Shown here: one piece after another, positions 14,029 through 19,412 of the stretch
Numbering within the stretch: the stretch's first letter is position 1
How the letters are laid out: each line of letters begins with the position of its first letter
Source of the DNA: Halovenus sp.
Lineage (GTDB): Archaea; Halobacteriota; Halobacteria; Halobacteriales; Haloarculaceae
Length of the DNA stretch: 19,412 bases
Reading direction: 5' to 3'
NCBI GenBank assembly: GCA_028274925.1
Contig: JAQCNR010000442.1
Coordinates: 1 to 19,412 of the forward strand
Program-made: the position numbers and the translations under genes
Notes under the pieces: generated by a model
Database searches by the model: none
What the model was told of the DNA's origin: nothing
What the model saw: the letters and a program-made list of their open reading frames with translations, nothing else

Positions 14029-15087
14029 ATGACAGCGACCCCTCCCACGGCGGAGGATATCCGTGAACGACTCTCGACGGTCGTCGACCACGACCTCGGC
14101 GAGGATATCGTCACACTTGATCTGATCAACGGCATCGACATCGACCACGACGAGGAGGTCATCTATCTTGACCTCACCCTCGGTGCACCGTTTTCGCCCG
14201 GTGAGACCCAGATCGCCGACGACACTCGTGAGGCACTCGCCGACCTCTCGTACGACCTCGAACTGTCGGCGTCGGTCGACCGCGGACTCGACCCCGAGGA
14301 CGAAATCCTCCCACACGTCCAGAATATCATTGCTGTGGCCTCCGGCAAAGGTGGCGTCGGCAAGAGTACTGTCGCGGTGAACCTCGCGGCCGGCCTCGCG
14401 GACATAGGCGCACGCGTAGGATTGTTCGACGCCGACGTGTACGGTCCGAACGTCCCGCGAATGGTCGACACCGACGAGCGGCCCTCTGCCACCGAGGACG
14501 AACAGATCATCCCGCCCGAACAGTACGGGATGAAACTGATGAGTATGGACTTCCTGCTCGGCGAGGACGACCCGGTCATCTGGCGTGGGCCGATGGTCCA
14601 CAAGGTCCTCACGCAACTGTGGGAGGATGTCGACTGGGGCTATCTCGACTACATGGTGGTCGACCTGCCGCCGGGGACCGGTGACACACAGCTCACGATG
14701 CTCCAGAGCGTCCCCGTTTCCGGGGCTGTCATCGTCACGACACCGCAGGACGTGGCGCTTGACGACGCCCGCAAAGGGCTGGAGATGTTCGGCGAACACG
14801 AGACGCCAGTACTTGGCATCGTCGAGAACATGTCCACATTCCACTGCCCAGACTGTGGCGGCCAACACGACATCTTCGGCAGCGGTGGCGGGCAAACGCT
14901 CGCCGACGAAGTGCAACTTCCCTTCCTCGGTGAGATTCCGCTTGACCCAGCTATCCGCGAGGGTGGCGACGACGGCGAACCGATGGTACTAGGCGAGGGC
15001 GAGACTAGCGAGAAACTCCGTGACTTCGCGGAGACGGCCGCAAATATGCAGGGTATCGTCCATCGTCGCCGCAAGGGCGGTCGCTAA
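14029..15087 (+). CDS. Mrp/NBP35/ApbC-family Fe-S carrier P-loop ATPase
   Basis: The 352-residue cytoplasmic protein has an N-terminal MIP18/DUF59 domain (about 5-85) followed by the ParA/MinD-like ATPase domain. I see the deviant Walker A SGKGGVGKS (about 105-113), FDADVYGPNVPRM, DLPPGTGDTQLT and the Cys pair in FHCPDCGG (Cys273, Cys276), which in this family holds a bridging Fe-S cluster at the dimer interface. It assembles or transfers Fe-S clusters to apo-proteins. The acidic DUF59 domain lacks a cysteine, unlike SufT/MIP18 relatives. The ATG at 14029 is probably leaderless. Confidence 0.95.
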   Translation: MTATPPTAEDIRERLSTVVDHDLGEDIVTLDLINGIDIDHDEEVIYLDLTLGAPFSPGETQIADDTREALADLSYDLELSASVDRGLDPEDEILPHVQNIIAVASGKGGVGKSTVAVNLAAGLADIGARVGLFDADVYGPNVPRMVDTDERPSATEDEQIIPPEQYGMKLMSMDFLLGEDDPVIWRGPMVHKVLTQLWEDVDWGYLDYMVVDLPPGTGDTQLTMLQSVPVSGAVIVTTPQDVALDDARKGLEMFGEHETPVLGIVENMSTFHCPDCGGQHDIFGSGGGQTLADEVQLPFLGEIPLDPAIREGGDDGEPMVLGEGETSEKLRDFAETAANMQGIVHRRRKGGR

Positions 15088-15159
15088 GCAGTTGACGGCC
15101 AGCATCCTGAACCCAAAACACAAATTTTTCGCCGTCTTCGGTCGGGTGTTCACCCGTTG

Positions 15160-15753
15160 ATGACAACAGAGTCCCCGAGCAGTAACGGCGGAGTCTGGAT
15201 TCCAACTCCGCCGCCAGGCTACAGCAGGCCCCGGCCACTGGGACAATCGGCGCTCGTACTTTTGCTCGGCAGTATTGTCCTCACGACTGGGGCCCTAGCT
15301 GGTTCGGTTGTTCTGTTCGCGGTGCTCGACACGGGTGCAGACGCGGAACTCGTTCAGGCCCCGTTCTGGCTCATGGTGTTGTCTGGTCTCGTTTTCACTG
15401 CCCTCTGTCACGAAGGAATTCACGGACTTGTCTACCGGTATTTCGGCTACGAGGTGGAGTACGGCTTCGCCAACGGTGGGCTCTACACCGCCGCGCCCGG
15501 ACAGATACACACGAGAGAAGAAAGTGTCTGGATCACGGCTGCACCGGTGCTGGTCTTGACACTGGTCGGTCTGTTGTTTCTGCTCGTTCCGTCGAATTCC
15601 CTGGGCTACGTCGGCATAACGGTGCTCGTGCTCAACACGTCGGGGTCTGTCGCGGACCTCGAACAACTCTGTCGTCTGCTTGTCCTTCCGACTGGAACGC
15701 TGGTCTGTGACGCCGACGCGACGTACATCTACGTGCCGAGAGACGCACACTGA
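15160..15753 (+). CDS. DUF3267-like integral membrane zinc metalloprotease
   Basis: The 197-residue membrane protein starts at ATG 15160; a TTG directly before it is not needed. It has about four membrane segments (roughly 30-56, 68-85, 123-143 and 148-163). The zincin motif HEGIH (His84, Glu85, His88) lies at the end of the second segment, and NTSGSVADL (about 159-167, Asp166) is the likely third-ligand region. This is the layout of DUF3267 site-2-protease-like peptidases. Substrate is unknown. An A/T-rich stretch (AAATTTTT, about 15122-15129) may be the promoter. It converges with the threonine-synthase-like gene 11 nt downstream. Confidence 0.82.
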   Translation: MTTESPSSNGGVWIPTPPPGYSRPRPLGQSALVLLLGSIVLTTGALAGSVVLFAVLDTGADAELVQAPFWLMVLSGLVFTALCHEGIHGLVYRYFGYEVEYGFANGGLYTAAPGQIHTREESVWITAAPVLVLTLVGLLFLLVPSNSLGYVGITVLVLNTSGSVADLEQLCRLLVLPTGTLVCDADATYIYVPRDAH

Positions 15754-15764
15754 GTGGCGTGTTC

Positions 15765-16940
15765 TCAGATACCCTTGCTCATGAGGTGACTGCGGAGCAC
15801 GTCAGCCTCGCGGTTCGCGGTGGCGGGATTGACCAGCACTACACTCTCGCCGTCGAAGGTCTGTTCCTCCGCGAGTTGCTGGAGTCCGGCGACGGCCGCT
15901 GCACCAGTCGCGCTGACCGGAACGCCGTCCTGTGCGAGCGAGGTCCCCGCTTCGAGCAATTCCTTATCTTCGACGGCGACAGCGCCGCCGTTGCTCTCAG
16001 CCAGCGCATCCAGCACGTACTCCCCACCCTCGGGGTCGGGAATCTCCAGTGAGCCGACGATAGTGTCGGGATGTTCGACCGGCGTAATCTCGTCGTCGCC
16101 CTCGAAGGCATCGACGATTGGCGCACAGCCCTCCGGTTGGGCGGCATACAGGCGCGGCACCTCCTCGATTGTGTCCGTCGCCGCGAGTTCGCGGAAGCCC
16201 CTGGAGAGGCCGAGCAGGCCGGTTCCGTGGGCAGTTGGATGGACGACCACGTCCGGCGCGTCGCCGTGGTCGGCCACGAGTTCGTAGGCCAACGTCTTCG
16301 CACCTTCGTGGCGGAATGGCGTTCCAAAGGGTGCGAGCGAGAACCAGTCTTCGTCCTCGCTGGCGTCGGCAAAGGCTTCGGCGGCGTCGCCGTACCGGCC
16401 GCCAACGACGTTCATCTCGCCGCCGTGGACGTTGATCATCGCCTTCGTCTCGAAGGTTGCTCGTGAGGGGACGAAACTGGTCGACTCCAGTCCCGCGCGT
16501 GCGGCGTATGCGGCGGCGGAGTGGCCGGCGTTGCCCGTCGTCGGGAGTGCAACGTCAGAGGCACCGTGTTCCGCCGCTGCAGCGACGGCGACAGCCATCT
16601 CTCGGTCTGTGATTCCACCAGTTGCGTTCCGGGCTTCGTCTTTGAGAACAACCGAGCCAGCACCGCTCTCCTCGGCCACCGTCGGACAGTCGACTGCCGG
16701 CGTGCCGCCCTCGTCGACAGTCGGAATGGCGTCCGCGGTGAAGGGCAGAACGGTGGCAAAATCGACAAGTTCGGCCGGGTTGCCGTCGAAAATCTGCTCG
16801 TGTGCCTGGGCCAAGGCAGTCTCGTCGTAGGTCGCTTCAAGCGCGCCGCCACACTCCTGACATCGCTGTGGGCCGTCGACGTCGAACGTCGCGCCGCAGT
16901 CGAGACATCGCATCCCGTCGAAGCCATCAGTCTGTTGCAT
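15765..16940 (-). CDS. Threonine-synthase-like fold-type II protein lacking the PLP lysine
   Basis: The 391-residue protein starts at ATG 16940. An N-terminal zinc ribbon (Cys12, Cys15, Cys27, Cys30) is typical of archaeal threonine synthases. The fold-type II core has LPTTGNAGHSAAAYAARAG, KAMINVHGGEM, a glycine-rich loop HPTAHGTGLLGLSRGF and PVSATGAAAVAGLQ. The usual NPTGSFKDR PLP site reads NATGGITDR, with Thr111 (codon 16608-16610) in place of the Schiff-base Lys. Normal PLP catalysis is therefore not expected. It may be a non-catalytic paralogue, a regulator, or an enzyme with altered chemistry. An intact ORF and normal codon use argue against a pseudogene. The divergent neighbour is an FAD oxidoreductase. 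Confidence 0.85.
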   Translation of the reverse strand: MQQTDGFDGMRCLDCGATFDVDGPQRCQECGGALEATYDETALAQAHEQIFDGNPAELVDFATVLPFTADAIPTVDEGGTPAVDCPTVAEESGAGSVVLKDEARNATGGITDREMAVAVAAAAEHGASDVALPTTGNAGHSAAAYAARAGLESTSFVPSRATFETKAMINVHGGEMNVVGGRYGDAAEAFADASEDEDWFSLAPFGTPFRHEGAKTLAYELVADHGDAPDVVVHPTAHGTGLLGLSRGFRELAATDTIEEVPRLYAAQPEGCAPIVDAFEGDDEITPVEHPDTIVGSLEIPDPEGGEYVLDALAESNGGAVAVEDKELLEAGTSLAQDGVPVSATGAAAVAGLQQLAEEQTFDGESVVLVNPATANREADVLRSHLMSKGI

Positions 16941-16963
16941 ACCGTGGGGTTGGACTGCGCTCA

Positions 16964-16969
16964 CATATT
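16964..16969 (-). promoter_or_regulatory. TATA box for threonine-synthase-like gene
   Basis: AATATG on the minus strand is centred 26 nt before ATG 16940, supporting a leaderless start there and rejecting the 77-codon upstream extension. Confidence 0.6.
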
Positions 16970-17017
16970 CCTGCCGTCTGTTCTGCCCGCCTCGGAACGG
17001 CGACGCCCTCGTAGCCG

Positions 17018-17022
17018 TTTTA
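17018..17022 (+). promoter_or_regulatory. TATA box for FAD oxidoreductase gene
   Basis: TTTTA is centred 27 nt before ATG 17047, so 17047 rather than 17026 is the likely leaderless start. Confidence 0.6.
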
Positions 17023-17046
17023 CTGGTGGCCCACCACGTCCTGGAT

Positions 17047-18309
17047 ATGACCGACGTGATTGTCGCCGGCGGCGGACTCGCCGGACTGGTCGCTGCACGC
17101 AATCTCGCGGCCGACGGACTCGATGTAACGGTGTTCGAGGAGCGCGAGACTGTCGGCGGCCGCGTTCGCACCGAGCACCGCGACGGCTTTAGGCTCGACC
17201 GCGGCTTTCAGGTGCTCTTTACGGCCTACCCTGCCGTACAGGACGAACTCGACCTCGACGCGCTGGACCTGCGGGCGTTCCGGCCGGGCGCGATTCTCGC
17301 CAAACCCGGCGAGCGCTCGACACTCGCCGACCCACTTCGGGACCCGACGGCACTGCTGCCGTCGCTGCTCAACCGCGACGTGACCATCGGCGATAAACTC
17401 CGCACACTGCGACTCCGATTCGCAATGAGTCGCAAGCCGATTGCGGACATCCTCGCAGCCGATTACGAGAGCATCGACGCGGCACTGGTTGATCTGGGCT
17501 TTTCCGAGCGCTTCCGTGACCGCTTCGCCGCGCCCTTCTACGGCGGTATTACGCTCGACCGCTCACTGTCGACCTCTCGACTCGTTTTCGAGTACACCTT
17601 CAAGATGCTCTCGACCGGCAAGATTGTCGTCCCGAGTGCGGGGATGCAGGCGATTCCCGAGCAACTCGCCGAGTTTGCCCACGACGCCGGTGTAACAATC
17701 GAGACTGGCCGCTCTGTCGACTCGCTCACACAGACTGGCGACGGTGTCGCGTGTGTGGTCGAGGGTGAGACCGTCAGCGCTGACGGCGCAGTTGTCGCGA
17801 CGGACCCCAAGGCCGCCGAAGACCTGACCGACTGCCAGATTCCGACCGATGGCGCGGGCTGTGTCACACAGTATTTTTCGCTGCCGGAGGCCCAGGCGCT
17901 GGGAACCGACGGCCGACTGGTTCTCAACACTGTCGACGACCGGCCGAACCAGATTGCGCCGCTGTCGGCAGTCGCGCCGGAATACGCCCCCGACGGCGAG
18001 CAACTGCTGAGCGCAACCTTCCTCGGCACGCCCGAAGAAAGCGACGAGGAACTTGCCGAGAAAGTTCGGGAGACGCTGGCGTCGTGGTATCCCACGCGCA
18101 ACTTCGCCGGATTGGAACTGCTCGAAACCCATTGGATTCCGTTCGCGCAATTCGAGCAACCACCCGGATTCACCGAGGGCCTGCCCGATGTCGACGCGCC
18201 CGATGGACCGGTCTATCTGGCTGGCGAGTTCACAGAATGGTCTTCGATTCAGGGTGCGATGGAAAGCGGCCAGCGGGTGGCACGTGTCGCAGGCCGAGAA
18301 CTGTCGTAA
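17047..18309 (+). CDS. FAD-dependent oxidoreductase (amine oxidase/phytoene desaturase-like)
   Basis: The 420-residue flavoprotein has an N-terminal dinucleotide-binding loop VIVAGGGLAGLVAARNL (Gly8, Gly10, Gly13), the acidic FAD-ribose residue in VTVFEE, and the ETVGGRVRTE motif of the amine oxidase/PPO/carotenoid desaturase superfamily. It ends with the FAD-closing motif VYLAGEFTEWSSIQGAMESGQRVA. The middle holds the substrate domain (SLSTSRLVFEYTFKMLSTGK). The substrate cannot be assigned; carotenoid or quinone-like compounds are possible. The first seven in-frame codons (from 17026) overlap the promoter and are left out. The PATE-like element begins 13 nt after the stop. Confidence 0.9.
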   Translation: MTDVIVAGGGLAGLVAARNLAADGLDVTVFEERETVGGRVRTEHRDGFRLDRGFQVLFTAYPAVQDELDLDALDLRAFRPGAILAKPGERSTLADPLRDPTALLPSLLNRDVTIGDKLRTLRLRFAMSRKPIADILAADYESIDAALVDLGFSERFRDRFAAPFYGGITLDRSLSTSRLVFEYTFKMLSTGKIVVPSAGMQAIPEQLAEFAHDAGVTIETGRSVDSLTQTGDGVACVVEGETVSADGAVVATDPKAAEDLTDCQIPTDGAGCVTQYFSLPEAQALGTDGRLVLNTVDDRPNQIAPLSAVAPEYAPDGEQLLSATFLGTPEESDEELAEKVRETLASWYPTRNFAGLELLETHWIPFAQFEQPPGFTEGLPDVDAPDGPVYLAGEFTEWSSIQGAMESGQRVARVAGRELS

Positions 18310-18341
18310 TTCTGGCGGTTATACGCTGAACAGGCGCAATA

Positions 18342-18361
18342 CCACGGCCTTCAGGCCGTGG
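18342..18361 (+). repeat. Left-end hairpin of the element
   Basis: A perfect 8-bp stem CCACGGCC/GGCCGTGG with a TTCA loop. This is a common subterminal palindrome of haloarchaeal IS200/IS605-type elements. Confidence 0.85.
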
Positions 18362-18435
18362 ATACGCGCCGTCACTTGTGTTAACAGTCCACCGTTCAAA
18401 CGCCTGCCCCGAGTTTTCTACAGTGGCGTTTAACT

Positions 18436-18512
18436 GACAGGCCGCCTTACCGAAGAGTAGGAATCGATCGGAATGGAGCGGATTCCGAACCGTCCTTCGG
18501 AGGTGGCCTGTC
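18436..18512 (+). repeat. Nested inverted repeats in left half of element
   Basis: GACAGGCC (18436-18443) pairs with GGCCTGTC (18505-18512); GGAATC (18460-18465) pairs with GATTCC (18481-18486) inside it. Just upstream, AAACGCC (18398-18404) pairs with GGCGTTT (18425-18431). Confidence 0.65.
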
Positions 18513-18533
18513 CACCCACGTAACGAGGTCGTT

Positions 18534-18578
18534 CGAAAATCAAAGATTTTCGCGGTCCCGAGAGACGAAGTCTCTCGG
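18534..18578 (+). repeat. Left tandem palindrome pair
   Basis: Two consecutive perfect hairpins with 3-nt loops: CGAAAATC/GATTTTCG with loop AAA, then CCGAGAGAC/GTCTCTCGG with loop GAA, separated by 5 nt. Confidence 0.85.
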
Positions 18579-18595
18579 ACGACAGTATCCGAAAG

Positions 18596-18644
18596 GGCAG
18601 TCGGTGAACGTACATTCCAGAAGAGTGTGCCCGTGCCGACTGCC
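18596..18644 (+). repeat. Long-range inverted repeat in element centre
   Basis: GGCAGTCGG (18596-18604) and CCGACTGCC (18636-18644) form a 9-bp perfect stem enclosing 31 nt. Confidence 0.7.
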
Positions 18645-18764
18645 GAAAGCGAGTAAGACGATACCCCCGACTCCGCTGACGCTTGCCGGCGTCCCCGTGG
18701 CAAAAACAACACAGGAACGCCGTACACGGTTGAGGATAGGGGTAACGGCGGCTTGGCACCGTCC

Positions 18765-18812
18765 TCAGAAATCTTTGATTTCTGATGTGCAAACGAGAAC
18801 TTCGTTCTCGTT
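18765..18812 (+). repeat. Right tandem palindrome pair
   Basis: Two perfect 9-bp hairpins: TCAGAAATC/GATTTCTGA with loop TTT, then AACGAGAAC/GTTCTCGTT with loop TTC, 6 nt apart. On the opposite strand the loops read AAA and GAA, the same loops as the left pair, and the stem cores are similar. Confidence 0.85.
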
Positions 18813-18819
18813 AACGCCA

Positions 18820-18947
18820 GCAGTCCACCACACCGAGACTGTGGGACTACCCGCGCCCGAAAGGTGTGGTAGTCCGCCGGTTGGACTGCACACCTGAAAC
18901 TCCCACCGCTCGGGATTCCTCCGCGTTCACGCGGAGGAGGATGTCAA
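18820..18947 (+). ncRNA. Candidate omega-RNA-like structured RNA at the right end
   Basis: Reading toward the right end, GCAGTCCA (18820-18827) pairs with TGGACTGC (18882-18889). CCACACC (18828-18834) can pair with GGTGTGG (18863-18869), while GGACTACC (18844-18851) can pair with GGTAGTCC (18868-18875), a crossing arrangement suggesting a pseudoknot. The right-end hairpin and TCAA follow. TnpB omega RNAs have this position and kind of architecture, with the guide starting just beyond the element end. Transcription is not shown by sequence and no TnpB is present here. Confidence 0.4.
18917..18938 (+). repeat. Right-end hairpin of the element
   Basis: A perfect 9-bp stem TCCTCCGCG/CGCGGAGGA with the same TTCA loop as the left end, followed 5 nt later by TCAA (18944-18947). 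Confidence 0.85.
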
Positions 18948-18951
18948 GCGG

Positions 18952-19410
18952 TCAGATTCCTTCCAGCGCGCGCAGTTTCGCAGCCACGTCGGAGGGCAGA
19001 CTGTCGGGGCCATCAGTTACGCGGTGGGTTGGGACGAATATCGGCGCAGGATTCGCCGCGAGTGCGTCTTGGATGGCTCGCAGGTCGTCGTCATCGCTAT
19101 CGCTGCGGCCGGGCACCATCAGCGCAACCTGCCGGACGGTGCCGCTGTCGCCGTAGGGTATCTCTCGAACTTTTTCGAGGACGTCGCGCTGGTCGGTTTC
19201 CATCGTCAGCGCTACCTCGACATCCTCGAAATCGTCTTCGTTGCCCCGGAGATAGGCCTCGATACGGTCGAGCAGTTCGTGGCCCTCTTTGGCTTCGTCG
19301 TCGGGCGTGTGAGGAAACTCGACGGTGAGGACTCGTCCCTGTGCGATACCGAGTTGGATGTATCGGTCCAAGACTGCCGACTCGCGGGCGTAGATTCCGG
19401 CGTCATCCAT
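18952..19410 (-). CDS. O6-alkylguanine transferase homologue without the acceptor Cys (ATL-like)
   Basis: The 152-residue protein starts MDDAGIYARESAVLDRYIQLG, a likely complete N-terminus at the window edge. The C-terminal half matches the MGMT/Ogt DNA-binding fold: VLEKVREIPYGDSGTVRQVA (helix-turn-helix region) and AANPAPIFVPTHRVTDG. In active methyltransferases the last motif reads PCHRV with the acceptor Cys. Here Thr128 (codon 19027-19029) replaces it, as in alkyltransferase-like proteins that bind lesions without repairing them. The Arg-finger region and NPxPIxVP hinge remain. It is probably a DNA-lesion-binding protein, but this subfamily may have another role. The mobile element ends 4 nt after its stop. 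Confidence 0.8.
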   Translation of the reverse strand: MDDAGIYARESAVLDRYIQLGIAQGRVLTVEFPHTPDDEAKEGHELLDRIEAYLRGNEDDFEDVEVALTMETDQRDVLEKVREIPYGDSGTVRQVALMVPGRSDSDDDDLRAIQDALAANPAPIFVPTHRVTDGPDSLPSDVAAKLRALEGI

Positions 19411-19412
19411 AC

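Larger units (their letters stand above)
18323..18947 (+). mobile_element. Non-autonomous IS200/IS605-type element (PATE/MITE-like), about 625 bp
   Basis: The gene-free stretch between the FAD oxidoreductase and the alkyltransferase-like gene is bounded by two hairpins with the same TTCA loop: left CCACGGCC/GGCCGTGG and right TCCTCCGCG/CGCGGAGGA. These are the expected recognition structures for a Y1 (TnpA) transposase. A TTAT lies 19 nt before the left hairpin and TCAA lies 5 nt after the right one (cleavage 9 nt beyond the hairpin), resembling the left and right cleavage sites of IS608-like elements. There are no terminal inverted repeats and no obvious target duplication, as expected for this family. 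Internal stems fill most of the element. No TnpA or TnpB frame is recognisable. Size and structure match the palindrome-associated transposable elements known from haloarchaea. Boundaries are inferred. Confidence 0.7.

Noticed and set aside
16941..17171. 77-codon N-terminal extension of the threonine-synthase-like protein
   Set aside because: It overlaps the divergent FAD oxidoreductase gene and its own TATA box; the zinc ribbon directly after ATG 16940 is the normal family start.
18430..18897. Frames of 97-165 codons on either strand within the 18.3-18.9 kb element
   Set aside because: They cross multiple perfect palindromes, have no transposase or TnpB motifs (no HUH, no zinc CxxC pairs) and atypical composition. 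A frame reading RLDCTPETPTARDSS near the right end could be a TnpB tail remnant, but this cannot be supported.
18323..18947. CRISPR array
   Set aside because: The palindromes differ in sequence and spacing, and there are no repeated identical direct repeats with unique spacers.

Overview
The window is chromosomal DNA from a halophilic archaeon (class Halobacteria). The evidence is a high G+C content, very acidic proteins, archaeal-type RNA polymerase subunits D, N and K mixed with ribosomal proteins, tRNA genes without an encoded CCA, leaderless genes with a TATA-like box about 26-30 nt before the start codon, and a Tat-exported lipoprotein. The genus cannot be fixed from sequence reading alone.

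Layout. 1-1723 (minus): FecCD-type permease and the start of its ABC ATPase, preceded by a DtxR-type inverted repeat that suggests iron or other metal control. 1876-3606 (minus): a HEAT-repeat/zinc-ribbon protein and a UPF0173 metallo-hydrolase. 3737-4861 (plus): an HtrA-like Tat lipoprotein protease, convergent (2 nt apart) with a PAS/PAS histidine-kinase-like protein at 4864-6276. 6416-12455 (minus): one long information-processing cluster reading tRNA-Ser, rps13, rps4, rps11, rpoD, tRNA-Leu, rpl18e, rpl13, rps9, rpoN, rpoK, eno, rpsB. Its genes overlap by 1-7 nt or lie only a few nt apart, so they are almost certainly co-transcribed and partly translationally coupled. 12726-18309: accessory housekeeping genes, namely a haloarchaeal lipoprotein, an Mrp/ApbC Fe-S carrier ATPase, a DUF3267-like membrane zincin, a threonine-synthase-like protein (minus) and a divergent FAD oxidoreductase. 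18323-18947: a gene-free, heavily folded element. 18952-19410 (minus): an alkyltransferase-like protein.

The most interesting region is the roughly 625-bp gene-free element. It has IS200/IS605-type end hairpins (both with TTCA loops), a TCAA right cleavage-like site, paired internal palindromes, and a right-end segment that can fold into a pseudoknot, like the omega (guide) RNA of TnpB elements. It looks like a non-autonomous palindrome-associated element (PATE/MITE), possibly carrying an orphan omega-RNA-like module.

Three proteins keep their family fold but have lost the defining catalytic residue or motif. The threonine-synthase-like protein has Thr where the PLP Schiff-base Lys should be. 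The O6-alkylguanine transferase homologue has PTHRV in place of PCHRV. The PAS histidine kinase lacks recognisable ATP-binding boxes.
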